Shown here: positions 53,701 through 61,451 of the stretch, piece after piece
Position numbering within the stretch: position 1 is the first letter of the stretch
Layout: each line of letters opens with the position of its first letter
DNA from: Janibacter cremeus
GTDB taxonomy: Bacteria > Actinomycetota > Actinomycetes > Actinomycetales > Dermatophilaceae
Direction: 5' to 3'
DNA length: 64,000 nucleotides
Assembly: GCF_029395675.1 (NCBI RefSeq)
Contig: NZ_CP115184.1
Location: 2,356,001-2,420,000, forward strand
The notes under the pieces: model-generated
Databases searched by the model: none
What the model was told of the DNA's origin: nothing
The model's input: only the letters and a program-made list of their open reading frames with translations
Made by a program: the position numbers and the translations under genes

Positions 53701-54175
53701 CGACGACCCGGTGCTGCCCTTCGCCGACGTCCTCGACGACCCACTGCTCGGGGACCAGGCGCTGCGCGGCTACCTCACCGGTTCCGTCGACGTCGTCCTG
53801 CGCGTCGGGGGGCGCCACCTCGTCGTCGACTACAAGACGAACTGGCTCGGCCCCGTCGACACCCCGTTGACCACCGGGCACTACGACGCTGACGCCCTGC
53901 GCGAGGCGATGACCCACTCCTCCTACCCGCTCCAGGCGATCCTCTACGGGGTGGTCCTCCACCGCTTCCTGCGCTGGCGCCAGCCCGGGTACGACCCGCA
54001 GGCGCACTTCGGAGGGGTGCTCTACCTGTACCTGCGCGGGATGGCCGGAGAGCGGACGCCGGTCGTCGACGGCCACCCCACGGGCGTCTTCTCCTGGCAG
54101 CCGCCGATCGCCCTGGTCGAGGCCGTTTCCGACCTGCTCGACGGGCACCGACCCGGGACGGAGGGCCCACGATGA
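50750..54175 (+). CDS. recB: exodeoxyribonuclease V subunit beta
   Basis: RecB subunit, 1141 residues: SF1A 3'-5' helicase plus nuclease. Walker A ASAGTGKT at 22-29, Walker B VDEFQDTDPVQWQVL near 260-275, GDPKQAIYGFRGGDVDTYL (motif III-like), TIHSSKGLQYPVVMLPFV and the RecB nuclease motif LVVDYKTNW near residue 1025. A Pro/Asp-rich linker of about 100 residues with EDGG-type sequence separates helicase and nuclease. Overlaps recC (ATGA) and recD (ATGA). Confidence 0.95.
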   Translation: MSALTPFDIAADLPTGTVLLEASAGTGKTWTIGALVARYVAEGTPLEDMLVITFGRAASREMRERVREHLRHVHQHVADPDLPSADPVVALLREGTPDEVALVERRLRVALTHFDAATIATTHQFCQLVLRGLGVAGDSDPHSRLVEDLSDLRDEVVDDLYVRGFAGGGEPAFSRARAGEIARAVTENPHAVLDPSALDGGTADARMLRFAHLVREELDRRKRRLGVLGYDDLLSHLADALEDEDSPARERMRRRWKVVLVDEFQDTDPVQWQVLDRAFSGHSTLVLIGDPKQAIYGFRGGDVDTYLTASAGAATKHTLGVNHRSDAPLVRSLGVLLGGAELGDPGIVVHPVSAAKEGSRLGTADGTAPEGMLSPVRLRTITTERALPAGARSVAIGAVRPLVAADCAAEITRLLAGGTTFDGRALRAGDVAVLAHTRNQLDQVRRALTEVGLRSVIVSSDSIFSSPAAAAWLTLLEAMELSHRPERVRAAALTPFVGKDAATLDAGGDDLTDEVAHRMRTWAGLLARRGVAAVLAAASADGLDARVLARTDGERLLTDLRHVGETLHQRVVTEGDGLASLTAWLRERIGAARKEERARRLDSDADAVHLATIHSSKGLQYPVVMLPFVADRWLPTPDTLHFHREDRTRCLDIGIRSDDGRADRLQRATAEASGESLRLLYVAMTRAQSQVVLWWFPSAQNTSPSPLHRLLLGRAHGQGPVPANHPVPGDGTLRGQLEEWERRGALRVELVDEPTAVPVAAPAPVRDLSVRSFTRSIDTQWRRTSYTALTRAMDEAPRSAEELVVSEPEATDRQDDEGSTPLAPVRGATFAPFVGGESHPAPVGGDEEVAVPTDGEDGGHLPSPMAELPVGAGFGSLVHAVLEEADVSAPDLLAELRTHIEEQVVRWPVPDLDRDALAEALVDVIDTPLGPLAPGTTLRDIGSHDRLCEMDFELPLGGGDAASDASDQALLGDLATLMRAHLPDDDPVLPFADVLDDPLLGDQALRGYLTGSVDVVLRVGGRHLVVDYKTNWLGPVDTPLTTGHYDADALREAMTHSSYPLQAILYGVVLHRFLRWRQPGYDPQAHFGGVLYLYLRGMAGERTPVVDGHPTGVFSWQPPIALVEAVSDLLDGHRPGTEGPR

Positions 54176-55953
54176 CGACGATCGAGCAGGACCGGTACGA
54201 CCGCCGACTGGCCCTCGGTGCCACCGGCGAGCTGGCCGACCTCAACACCGCGGGCATCATCGAGGCCGCCGACGTGCACGTCGCCACCCGCCTGGCCCAG
54301 CTCGTCGAGGAGGGCGACGGGCTGGCCCGGGTGACGCTCGCACTCGTGGTGCGCGCGGCCCGCGAGGGGTCGACGAGCCTGGACCCCGAGCACGCCCGCG
54401 AGCTGCTCACCGAGAGCCCCGAGGGTGTCGAGGAGCCGCCGGCCACCTCGCTCGAGCTGCCGTCGACCCAGGAGTGGCTGCGGCGCGTGGCCGACAGCGC
54501 GCTCGCCACGGCCGGGGTGCTGCGCGTCGAGCACGGACTCGTCTACCTCGACCGCTACCACCGCGAGGAGGTGCAGGTCGCCGAGGACCTCGCCCGTCGC
54601 GCCGCCACCCCCGCGCCGGCCGTCGACGAGGCGATGCTCGAGGCCGGACTGGAGCGGGTCTTCCCCGGTGCCAGCTGGACCGAGCAGCGCGATGCGGTGC
54701 GCACCGCCGCCGGGCGCCTGACCACCGTGCTCGCCGGCGGCCCCGGCACCGGCAAGACCTCGACCGTCGCCGGCCTGCTCACCCTGCTGCTCGAGCAGGC
54801 AGCGGGCACCGGTCGCCGCCCGCGCATCGCCCTCGCCGCGCCGACCGGCAAGGCGGCCGCCCGCCTGCGGGAGTCCGTCCTCGGCTCCCTCGATGCTCTG
54901 TCCCGAGCGGACCGCGAGCGCCTCGGCACCGACATCGAGGCCGTGACCGTCCACCGGCTGCTCGGGTGGCGCCCCGACAGCAGCAACCGCTTCCGCCGGG
55001 GTCGCGGCAACCCGCTCCCCCACGACATCGTCGTCGTCGACGAGGCGTCGATGCTCTCCCTGACGATGACCGCCCGCCTGCTGGAGGCACTGCGTCCGAC
55101 CGCACGTCTGCTGCTCGTCGGCGACCCCGACCAGCTGGCGTCCGTCGAGGCCGGCGCGGTGCTCGCGGACCTCGTCGCCGGCTACGGCGACGGTGGCGAC
55201 AGCCCGGTGGCGCGGCTGCGGACCTCGCACCGCTTCGGCGAGGAGATCGGCGCCCTGGCGGAGGCCGTGCGGGTCGGTGACGCCGACGGGGCGATCGCGA
55301 TCCTCACCGCGGCGAGCCCGGGCGGACCGGTGCAGCACGTCCCGGTCGAGCACGTGCTCGACGCCGACGAGGTACTGCGACCACGACTGCTGGACCACGC
55401 GAAGCGGCTGCGGGCGCTGGCCCTCGACGGCGCCCACCCGGCGGCCCTGCGCGAGCTGGGTGAGCACCGGCTGCTGTGTGCCCATCGCGACGGCCCGTGG
55501 GGCGTCGGCCCGTGGAACGACCGCGTCGAGCGCTGGCTCTCCGAGGACACCGGGGAGCACGGCCGCCACCAGCTGGGTCGGCCGCTGCTCGTGACCGCGA
55601 ACGACCGCGGACTCGGGCTCTTCAACGGCGACACCGGCGTGATGTCGTTGCGCGAGGGCCGCGTCGTCGGGGTCTTCGGCGAGCCGGAGGCGCCGCAGGT
55701 GCACGCCGCGACCTCGCTCGCGGACGTCGAGACCGCCTACGCCATGACGATCCACAAGAGCCAGGGCAGCCAGGCGACGTCGGTGACCGTGCTCCTGCCC
55801 GATGCCGACTCGCGCCTGCTCACCCGCGAGCTGCTCTACACCGCGATCACCCGCGCGCAGAAGTCGGTGGTGCTCATCGGCTCGCAGGAGGCGATCCGCG
55901 CCGCGATCACCCGGCGCACCCAGCGGGCGACCGGGCTGCGGCACCGCCTGTGA
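54172..55953 (+). CDS. recD: exodeoxyribonuclease V subunit alpha
   Basis: RecD subunit, 593 residues: SF1B 5'-3' helicase. Walker A GGPGTGKTSTV near 190, GKAAARLRESV, VVDEASMLSLTMTARLL, LLLVGDPDQLASVEAGAVLADL and the C-terminal YAMTIHKSQGSQATSVTVLLP. It completes a recC-recB-recD operon with four-base overlaps. RecBCD repairs double-strand breaks with RecA and degrades linear foreign DNA; actinobacteria often also have AdnAB, not in this window. Confidence 0.95.
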   Translation: MTTIEQDRYDRRLALGATGELADLNTAGIIEAADVHVATRLAQLVEEGDGLARVTLALVVRAAREGSTSLDPEHARELLTESPEGVEEPPATSLELPSTQEWLRRVADSALATAGVLRVEHGLVYLDRYHREEVQVAEDLARRAATPAPAVDEAMLEAGLERVFPGASWTEQRDAVRTAAGRLTTVLAGGPGTGKTSTVAGLLTLLLEQAAGTGRRPRIALAAPTGKAAARLRESVLGSLDALSRADRERLGTDIEAVTVHRLLGWRPDSSNRFRRGRGNPLPHDIVVVDEASMLSLTMTARLLEALRPTARLLLVGDPDQLASVEAGAVLADLVAGYGDGGDSPVARLRTSHRFGEEIGALAEAVRVGDADGAIAILTAASPGGPVQHVPVEHVLDADEVLRPRLLDHAKRLRALALDGAHPAALRELGEHRLLCAHRDGPWGVGPWNDRVERWLSEDTGEHGRHQLGRPLLVTANDRGLGLFNGDTGVMSLREGRVVGVFGEPEAPQVHAATSLADVETAYAMTIHKSQGSQATSVTVLLPDADSRLLTRELLYTAITRAQKSVVLIGSQEAIRAAITRRTQRATGLRHRL

Positions 55954-56019
55954 CCGTGACCGCCACCGCGGCGGGGGATTCGGGCCGCATTTCCCTGGGG
56001 TCGTGCGCTCATCCCGCGG

Positions 56020-56511
56020 TCAGGCCGGCTCGGCGTGCAGGACGCGGAAGCGCTCGAGGACGACGGGCATGTCCCGCGCGAAGCCCTTGTCGTGGCTCGC
56101 GTGCTCGGTGAAGAAGTCCTCGTGGACCCGGCGCCAGTGGGCCAGGGAGCGATCTCCCTCCCCCTCCGCGCGAGCGTGCTCCTCGTCGACCTCGTCGAAG
56201 GGCACGGTGCGCACATCGGTGGTCACGACCAGGGCCCGCGGCGTCCCGGCGCTGTCGACGACGATGCCCAGGGTGCCGGCCACCGGCAGGTCCTCCCCCT
56301 CGGCCTCGTAGTCCCACAGGGCCGAGGACGTCGCCGTCTTCGTCCCGTCGAGCACGAGGCCGAGCAGCTCGTCGGCCTGCTCGGGCGTCGCACCGAAGGC
56401 CCACGCCGGGGGTCGCAGCGTCGCGATGACGCTCTCGCCCATGTACGAGCTCACGGTCGCCAGCTCGGCGTGCTGCTGCGCGCGCTCCCAGAAGGCCTCG
56501 ATGTCATCCAT
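56020..56511 (-). CDS. ASCH domain-containing protein
   Basis: The 163-residue protein has the ASCH (PUA-like) fold: FGATPEQADELLGLVLDGTKTATSSALWDYEAEGEDLPVAGTLGIVVDS, with GTKTAT and the Trp conserved, and TTDVRTVPFDEVDEEHARAEGEGDRSLAHWRRVHEDFF. Some ASCH proteins bind RNA, and some (for example YqfB) are N4-acetylcytidine amidohydrolases. Substrate not known here. ATG 56511 gives MDDIEAFWERA, typical for this subgroup. Confidence 0.88.
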   Translation of the reverse strand: MDDIEAFWERAQQHAELATVSSYMGESVIATLRPPAWAFGATPEQADELLGLVLDGTKTATSSALWDYEAEGEDLPVAGTLGIVVDSAGTPRALVVTTDVRTVPFDEVDEEHARAEGEGDRSLAHWRRVHEDFFTEHASHDKGFARDMPVVLERFRVLHAEPA

Positions 56512-56524
56512 GCCCACATCCTGC

Positions 56525-56574
56525 CGGTTCGATACCTCTGCGCGTGCCCCAGCGCGCAGTAATACATCGAACCG
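56525..56574. repeat. palindromic intergenic repeat, copy 3
   Basis: CGGTTCGATACCTCTGCGCG (56525-56544) pairs with CGCGCAGTAATACATCGAACCG (56553-56574). The inner five to eight pairs and the outer nine are perfect, with a mismatch in the middle. The right arm holds AATACATCGAACC, one base different from AATACATCGACCC of the other two copies. It lies between the ABC permease stop and the ASCH start and may end transcription of the ABC operon. Confidence 0.7.
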
Positions 56575-56584
56575 CGGCCGGCAG

Positions 56585-57412
56585 CTACCGCAGGACGGTG
56601 CGCTGGTAGGTCCGGATCGACAGCGGCACGAAGATCGCCATGATCAGCAGGATCCAACCGAGCGTGTAGATCTCGGCGTTCTGCAGGGCCCACGTGTACT
56701 CGGCCGCCTCGCGCGCCGCCTCGGCGGTCATCCCCGTGTCGGCGAGCGCCCCGAGGTTGCCGAAGTTGTCCCGCACCGCGTGCGTGAGGGTGGAGATCGG
56801 GTTCCACCCGGCGAAGGTCCGCAGCGCGGCAGGGAGCCGCTCGGCGGGCACGAAGGTGTTGGCGATGAAGGTCAGCGGGAAGATGATGATGAAGGAGGCA
56901 TTGCCCACGACCTCGGGGGTGCGCACCTTCAGCCCGACCCAGGCCATCACCCAGCTGATCGTGTAGGCGAAGAGGAGCAGCAGCAGCGTCGCGACGACGG
57001 CGTCGATGACCCCGTCACGGATCCGCCAGCCGATGAGCAGCCCGGTGATCCCCATGACCAGCAGCGAGATGACGTTGTTGACCACGTCGGACAGGGTGCG
57101 GCCGATGAGGACGGCACCCGGGTGCATCGGCAGCGTGCGGAATCGGTCGATGACGCCCTTCTGCATGTCCTCGGCCATCCCGAAGCCGGTGAACGTCCCC
57201 CCGAAGACGACGGTCTGCGCAAAGATCCCGGCCATGAGGAACTCGCGGTAGCCGTCGGAGTTGCCCTGGGTCAGGGCACCGAAGACGAAGCCGAAGAGCA
57301 GCACGAACATGATCGGCTGCAGGGTGGTGAAGACGAGCAGGTCGGGGACACGACGCAGCTTGATGATGTTGCGCCGGACGATCGTCCACGAGTCGCTGAC
57401 GAGGTGGGTCAT
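56585..57412 (-). CDS. ABC-2 type transporter permease (DrrB-like)
   Basis: The 275-residue permease has six membrane segments (LLVFTTLQPIMFVLLFGFVFG, VVNNVISLLVMGITGLLIGW, ATLLLLLFAYTISWVMAWVG, NASFIIIFPLTFIANTFVP, the last near IYTLGWILLIMAIFVPLSI). FGMAEDMQKGVIDRFRTLPMHPGAVLIGR is characteristic of DrrB-type daunorubicin-resistance permeases. With the coupled ATPase it would export a hydrophobic compound or lipid. The substrate is unknown. Its ATG overlaps the ATPase stop (ATGA). Confidence 0.92.
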   Translation of the reverse strand: MTHLVSDSWTIVRRNIIKLRRVPDLLVFTTLQPIMFVLLFGFVFGALTQGNSDGYREFLMAGIFAQTVVFGGTFTGFGMAEDMQKGVIDRFRTLPMHPGAVLIGRTLSDVVNNVISLLVMGITGLLIGWRIRDGVIDAVVATLLLLLFAYTISWVMAWVGLKVRTPEVVGNASFIIIFPLTFIANTFVPAERLPAALRTFAGWNPISTLTHAVRDNFGNLGALADTGMTAEAAREAAEYTWALQNAEIYTLGWILLIMAIFVPLSIRTYQRTVLR

Positions 57413-58383
57413 GCCCTCTCCTGCCGGGTCTCGGTCTCGTCCTCGGCGTGGTGGCCGGTGAGGGTGAGGAAGGCGTCGTCCAGCGTCGGACGCCGGATCC
57501 CGATGTCCTGCACGGTGATTCCCTCCCGTCCGAGACGACCCACGGCGTCGACGAGCGCGCCGGTGCCGTTGTCAATCGGGACCGTGAGTGTGCGGGTGTG
57601 GGCGTCGACACCGACCTCTCCGACACCGATGGGCACGAGGACGGCGACCGCGTGGTCGAGCCGCTCCTCGTCCTCGACCGTGACCGTCAGCCGCTCGCCG
57701 CCCACCTGCGCCTTGAGCTGGTCGGCCGTGCCCTGGGCGATGATCCGGCCCTGGTCGATGACGACGATGTCGTCGGCGAGGAAGTCGGCCTCCTCGAGGT
57801 ACTGCGTCGTCAGCAGCACCGTCGCGCCGGACCCGACGAGGTCGCGGATGACCTCCCACATGTCGCCGCGCGAGCGCGGGTCCAGCCCGGTCGTCGGCTC
57901 GTCGAGGAAGACCACCGGTGGCCGGGTGACCAGCGCGCCGGCGAGGTCGAGGCGGCGCCGCATGCCACCGGAGTAGGTCTTGGCGGTGCGGTCGGCCGCG
58001 TCGTCGAGGCTGAAGTCGGTGAGCAGCTCGCCCGCACGACGACGCGCCTCCCTGCCACCCAGGTGGTACAGCCGGCCGATCATCTCGAGGTTCTCCCGGC
58101 CGGTGAGGTACTCGTCGACGGCCGCGTACTGCCCGGCGACCCCGATGCGCGAGCGCACCGCGAGAGGATCGGCGACGACGTCGATGCCGGCGACCCGAGC
58201 GCGGCCGGAGTCCGGCTGGATGAGCGTGGAGAGGATGCGCACCGCCGTCGTCTTGCCGGCGCCGTTGGGTCCCAGGACCCCCAGGACGCTCCCCGCCGGC
58301 ACGGACAGGTCGATGCCCCGCAGGGCCCGCACCTGCCCATAGCTCTTGGTCAGGCCCTCGGCCTCGATCGCTGCATCACCCAC
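57409..58383 (-). CDS. ABC transporter ATP-binding protein (DrrA-like)
   Basis: The 324-residue ATPase has Walker A GPNGAGKTT (38-46), the signature YSGGMRRRLDLAGALV, Walker B VVFLDEPTTGLDP and an H-loop-position substitution (TTQYLEEADFLAD, Gln where many have His). The C-terminal DrrA domain includes RRPTLDDAFLTLTGHHAEDE. The start is not clear: GTG 58383 or TTG 58392, with no visible ribosome site. Works with the downstream permease. Confidence 0.92.
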   Translation of the reverse strand: MGDAAIEAEGLTKSYGQVRALRGIDLSVPAGSVLGVLGPNGAGKTTAVRILSTLIQPDSGRARVAGIDVVADPLAVRSRIGVAGQYAAVDEYLTGRENLEMIGRLYHLGGREARRRAGELLTDFSLDDAADRTAKTYSGGMRRRLDLAGALVTRPPVVFLDEPTTGLDPRSRGDMWEVIRDLVGSGATVLLTTQYLEEADFLADDIVVIDQGRIIAQGTADQLKAQVGGERLTVTVEDEERLDHAVAVLVPIGVGEVGVDAHTRTLTVPIDNGTGALVDAVGRLGREGITVQDIGIRRPTLDDAFLTLTGHHAEDETETRQERA

Positions 58384-58451
58384 GATCGGCAAGGCTATTG
58401 CAGTCCACCGACGACCCCAACCCGATTTTCGTCAGCGCCGCGGCAGAGGTG

Positions 58452-58493
58452 GCCGCCTCCCCGGGGGCGGAGGAGAGCCCACGGGGAGGCGGC
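58452..58493. terminator. hairpin upstream of the ABC genes / downstream of the protease gene
   Basis: GCCGCCTCCCCG and CGGGGAGGCGGC are perfect 12-base arms with an 18-base loop. It is 52 bases past the protease stop on the minus strand and so probably ends that transcript before the ABC operon. No T run. Confidence 0.65.
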
Positions 58494-58544
58494 GGTCAGC
58501 CCCCTTCGCCATGCCGTGGCATCACCGGGCGGAGGGGGCGGTCC

Positions 58545-59345
58545 TCACGACCCGTAGACGGACTGGATGCCCTGCCGGTCCCAGTCGGTCATGGTCAGGC
58601 TGCCGTCGGTGCCGTTGCACTGCGGGTAGTGCATGATCGACGACGAGTCGTAGGGGGTCAGCGCACGCCAGTTGTTGTCCTCGAAGCAGGTGCCGGCCTC
58701 AGGACGCGTGTGCTCGTGACGGAAGCCGAGGGTGTGGCCGAGCTCGTGGGCCATGATGTTCGACGGCTCCCAGCCGGAGGTGAAGATCTGGCTGGTGTTG
58801 ACCAGGACGTTCATGTACCGGTCGGAGGAGCTGGGGAAGAAGGCGCGCGCGATGTAGTTGGCCTGCTTGACCGGCTCGACGGAGAAGAGGACGTTGCGGT
58901 TGCGCGTGGTGCACGAGCTGTCCTCGCTCGCGACGTGGACGAAGTCGACGCCGGAGCTGGCCGACTCCCACTGGGCGGCACCGGAGTCCATCGCGGCGGC
59001 GACCGCGTCGTGGTCGCCGCGGAACTTGGTGCTCACGCAGTAGGTGAGGTCCCGGGCCTGGCCGGCGCTCCACACGTCGTCCCGGCCGTAGACCTGGTTG
59101 ACGACGAGGTTGGTGCTGTTGTCCTGCCCCGTCATGCGGTCGTAGAAGTCGCGCAGGTCGGCCTGCGTGCTCACCGGGATGTCGCCGTCGACGATGTACT
59201 GCCGGTCGGCGTCCTGGTAGGTGTCGGCGCGGAACTCCTGGTACGAGGGCGGGTCGACGTCCTCGGCCTGGACGGCTGTCGCCGCCCCCATCGAGACGGA
59301 CGCCGCGATCGCGAGGATACCGGCAGCGCGGGTGGTGCGCTTCAT
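58545..59345 (-). CDS. secreted zinc metalloprotease (metzincin)
   Basis: The 266-residue protein has a Sec signal peptide (cationic MKRTTR, hydrophobic core, AVQA at 24-27 before ED) and a catalytic zinc site HELGHTLGFRH (His200, Glu201, His204, His210) followed by EHTRPEAG. The Met-turn is SIMHYP. This HExxHxxGxxH with HEHxR resembles astacin/matrixin-type metzincins of soil actinobacteria. It would act outside the cell on proteins. Two or more Cys pairs may give disulfides. ATG 59345 has an AGGGAAGGGA site. Confidence 0.9.
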   Translation of the reverse strand: MKRTTRAAGILAIAASVSMGAATAVQAEDVDPPSYQEFRADTYQDADRQYIVDGDIPVSTQADLRDFYDRMTGQDNSTNLVVNQVYGRDDVWSAGQARDLTYCVSTKFRGDHDAVAAAMDSGAAQWESASSGVDFVHVASEDSSCTTRNRNVLFSVEPVKQANYIARAFFPSSSDRYMNVLVNTSQIFTSGWEPSNIMAHELGHTLGFRHEHTRPEAGTCFEDNNWRALTPYDSSSIMHYPQCNGTDGSLTMTDWDRQGIQSVYGS

Positions 59346-59475
59346 GTGGTTGTCCCTTCCCTGTGGCGAAGGGGGAGTGCGGTCGCGTCCCCCCTGGCCC
59401 GACGGTAGGGCGCGCAGCTCCCTCGAAACTGCCAGCCGCGGGTACGGGAAGAGCCACTGCTCCTCACGATTTGGT

Positions 59476-59518
59476 CAGGACGTCCGTCGCCGATCACCTC
59501 GATCCGACGGACGTCCTG
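59476..59518. terminator. hairpin after the LLM oxidoreductase gene
   Basis: CAGGACGTCCGTCG (59476-59489) and CGACGGACGTCCTG (59505-59518) are perfect 14-base complements with a 15-base loop, seven bases beyond the LLM stop on the minus strand. Strong terminator candidate without a T run. Confidence 0.75.
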
Positions 59519-59524
59519 CGTCGA

Positions 59525-60529
59525 TCAGGCGCTCCGGCCGGCGACCTCGGCGAGGATCTGCAGGGTGCGCACCCGCTGGTCGAGACCCGGGGCGGGGTTG
59601 GTGACCATCAGCTCGTCGGCATCGGCGAGCGCCGCGAAGTCCGCGAGCCCGGAGGCCACCTCGTCGGGGTCACCGGCGACGGTGTGGGTGAGCATGTGCT
59701 TGGCCTGCGCCCCGACCTGGGTGTCGAGCAGCGCGACGACCATGTCGTCGTCGATGCCTCCGGAGCCGACCCGGCCGGCGAGCATGCGCACCCGGGCGTG
59801 CAGCACCTTCTCCTGCGCGGCCTGCGCCGTCGCGCTGTCGTCGGCGGCGATGACGTTCAGCGCCGCGATGACGTGCGGCTCGGCGAGCTGCTCGCTCGGG
59901 GTGAACTTCGCGCGGTAGGTGCGCACGGCCTGCTCGAGCGCGTCCGGGGCGAAGTGGCTGGCGAACGCGTACGGCAGCCCGTAGGCGGCGGCGAGCTGGG
60001 CGCCGAAGAGCGAGGAGCCCAGGATGTACAGCGGCACGTTCGTCCCGCGGCCCGGGTAGGCGTGGATGCCCTCGATCCGGGTCTCGCCGCTGAGGTAGCC
60101 CTGCAGCTCGCGCACGTCGTGGGGAAAGGCCTCCGCGGCGCGCGGGTCGGTGCGCAGGGCGCGCATCGTCGCACCGTCGGTACCGGGCGCCCGGCCCAGG
60201 CCGAGGTCGATCCGCCCGGGGTGCAGCTCGGCGAGGGTGCCGAACTGCTCGGCGATGACCAGCGGCGAGTGGTTGGGCAGCATGACGCCGCCGGAGCCGA
60301 CGCGGATGCGCTCGGTGCGGGCCGCGACGTGCGCGATGAGCACCGAGGTCGCGGCCGAGGCGATCCGGGGCATGTTGTGGTGCTCGGCGAACCACAGTCG
60401 CTCGAAGGCGCCGAGCTCGTCAGCGGTCCGGGCCAGGGTGACGGTCTGGTCCAGCGCCTCGGCGACCGGCTGGTCCCGGGCGACGGTGGCCAGGTCGAGG
60501 AGGGACAGGGGAGGGAGCACGGCACTCAT
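59525..60529 (-). CDS. LLM class flavin-dependent oxidoreductase
   Basis: The 334-residue TIM-barrel protein of the luciferase-like monooxygenase superfamily (MsnO8 subgroup) starts [26 protein letters not shown], with [72 protein letters not shown]. It would use FMN or F420 to oxidise or reduce an unknown substrate. The ATG at 60529 has an AGGGAG-type site upstream. Confidence 0.9.
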   Translation of the reverse strand: MSAVLPPLSLLDLATVARDQPVAEALDQTVTLARTADELGAFERLWFAEHHNMPRIASAATSVLIAHVAARTERIRVGSGGVMLPNHSPLVIAEQFGTLAELHPGRIDLGLGRAPGTDGATMRALRTDPRAAEAFPHDVRELQGYLSGETRIEGIHAYPGRGTNVPLYILGSSLFGAQLAAAYGLPYAFASHFAPDALEQAVRTYRAKFTPSEQLAEPHVIAALNVIAADDSATAQAAQEKVLHARVRMLAGRVGSGGIDDDMVVALLDTQVGAQAKHMLTHTVAGDPDEVASGLADFAALADADELMVTNPAPGLDQRVRTLQILAEVAGRSA

Positions 60530-60612
60530 GGCGCCATCGTCTCACCGGCCCGTCGCGGGCCGTGGCGAAGGGGGGGTCCGGGCTGTCAGGGGCGGCACCT
60601 ACTCTCTGGCGC

Positions 60613-61119
60613 ATGGACATCGGGGACGCACGAGTGCTGGCACGGGAGCTGATGGACGAGCACGGCCTCGAGGACTGGACGCTGGTCCTCGACCGCGCCA
60701 AGCGACGGGCGGGGGTGTGCCACTACGCCGACCGGGCGATCGGTCTGAGCCGGCACCTGACCCGCCTGCACACCCTCGACCAGGTCCGCGACACCGTCCT
60801 GCACGAGATCGCGCACGCACTCGCCGGGCCCGCAGCGGCGCACGGGCCCCGGTGGCGGAGGACCGCGATCGAGGTCGGCGCGAGCCCGCAGCGGTGCCTG
60901 CCCGACGACGCGGCCAGAATCCCCGGCAGCTGGCTCGGCACCTGCCCGCAGGGACACACCGTCGACCGGCACCGGCGCCCGTCACGGGTGCTGTCCTGCC
61001 GTCGCTGCGGCCCCCGGTTCAGCCCCGACTCGATCTTCGAGTGGACCCACCACGGGGTGCCGACCGACCCCGGTCCGGGCTATCGTCGCGAGCTCGCCGG
61101 CATCCTCGCGCGCCGCTGA
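60613..61119 (+). CDS. SprT-like zinc metallopeptidase family protein
   Basis: The 168-residue protein has the SprT domain: CHYADRAIGLSRHLTRLHTLDQVRDTVLHEIAHALAGPAAAHGPRWRRTA, with zinc ligands His64 and His68 and catalytic Glu65 in HEIAH, and the third ligand His77 in HGPRW. C-terminal Cys/His residues (CPQGH, CRRCGPRF) form a zinc-ribbon-like part. Role unknown in bacteria; eukaryotic Spartan removes DNA-protein crosslinks. The ATG at 60613 gives a full domain. Confidence 0.88.
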   Translation: MDIGDARVLARELMDEHGLEDWTLVLDRAKRRAGVCHYADRAIGLSRHLTRLHTLDQVRDTVLHEIAHALAGPAAAHGPRWRRTAIEVGASPQRCLPDDAARIPGSWLGTCPQGHTVDRHRRPSRVLSCRRCGPRFSPDSIFEWTHHGVPTDPGPGYRRELAGILARR

Positions 61120-61167
61120 TCCCCGCGTCGGGGATGAATTCCGGCGTCGGCATGGTTGGCTGTGGGT

Positions 61168-61449
61168 GTGAATGTTCGCGAGATCCTGCCCCCCGGCGTC
61201 GACCTGCCCTCCGAGGGCACGGTGACGATGTTCTCCACGACCTGGTGCGGCTACTGCCGTCGGCTGAAGTCGCAGCTGGATCGTGAGGGCATCGGCTACA
61301 CCGAGATCAACATCGAGAACACCCCCGGCACCGCCGAGCTCGTCGAGACGGTCAACGGCGGCAACCAGACCGTGCCGACGCTGCTCTTCCCCGACGGCTC
61401 GTCGGCCACGAACCCCTCGCTGGCCGACGTGCGCAGACAACTGGGCTGA
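61168..61449 (+). CDS. mycoredoxin (glutaredoxin-like)
   Basis: The 93-residue thioredoxin-fold protein has active site CGYC (Cys27, Cys30 in STTWCGYCRRLKSQLD), the mycoredoxin-1 motif, and TVPTLLFPDGSSATNPS near the C-terminus. It would reduce mycothiolated proteins with mycothiol as electron donor. The start is uncertain; GTG 61168, GTG 61162 and TTG 61156 are in frame with no clear ribosome site. The P-loop protein gene starts two bases after its stop. Confidence 0.9.
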   Translation: MNVREILPPGVDLPSEGTVTMFSTTWCGYCRRLKSQLDREGIGYTEINIENTPGTAELVETVNGGNQTVPTLLFPDGSSATNPSLADVRRQLG

Positions 61450-61451
61450 CC

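Noticed and set aside
50438..54148. A 1236-residue open frame on the minus strand opposite recB
   Set aside because: Same shadow effect; RecB motifs on the plus strand are decisive.
61131..61167. A fourth copy of the TCGATGTATT repeat near GATGAATTCCGG
   Set aside because: Only GAT and ATTC letters agree; there is no matching inverted arm.
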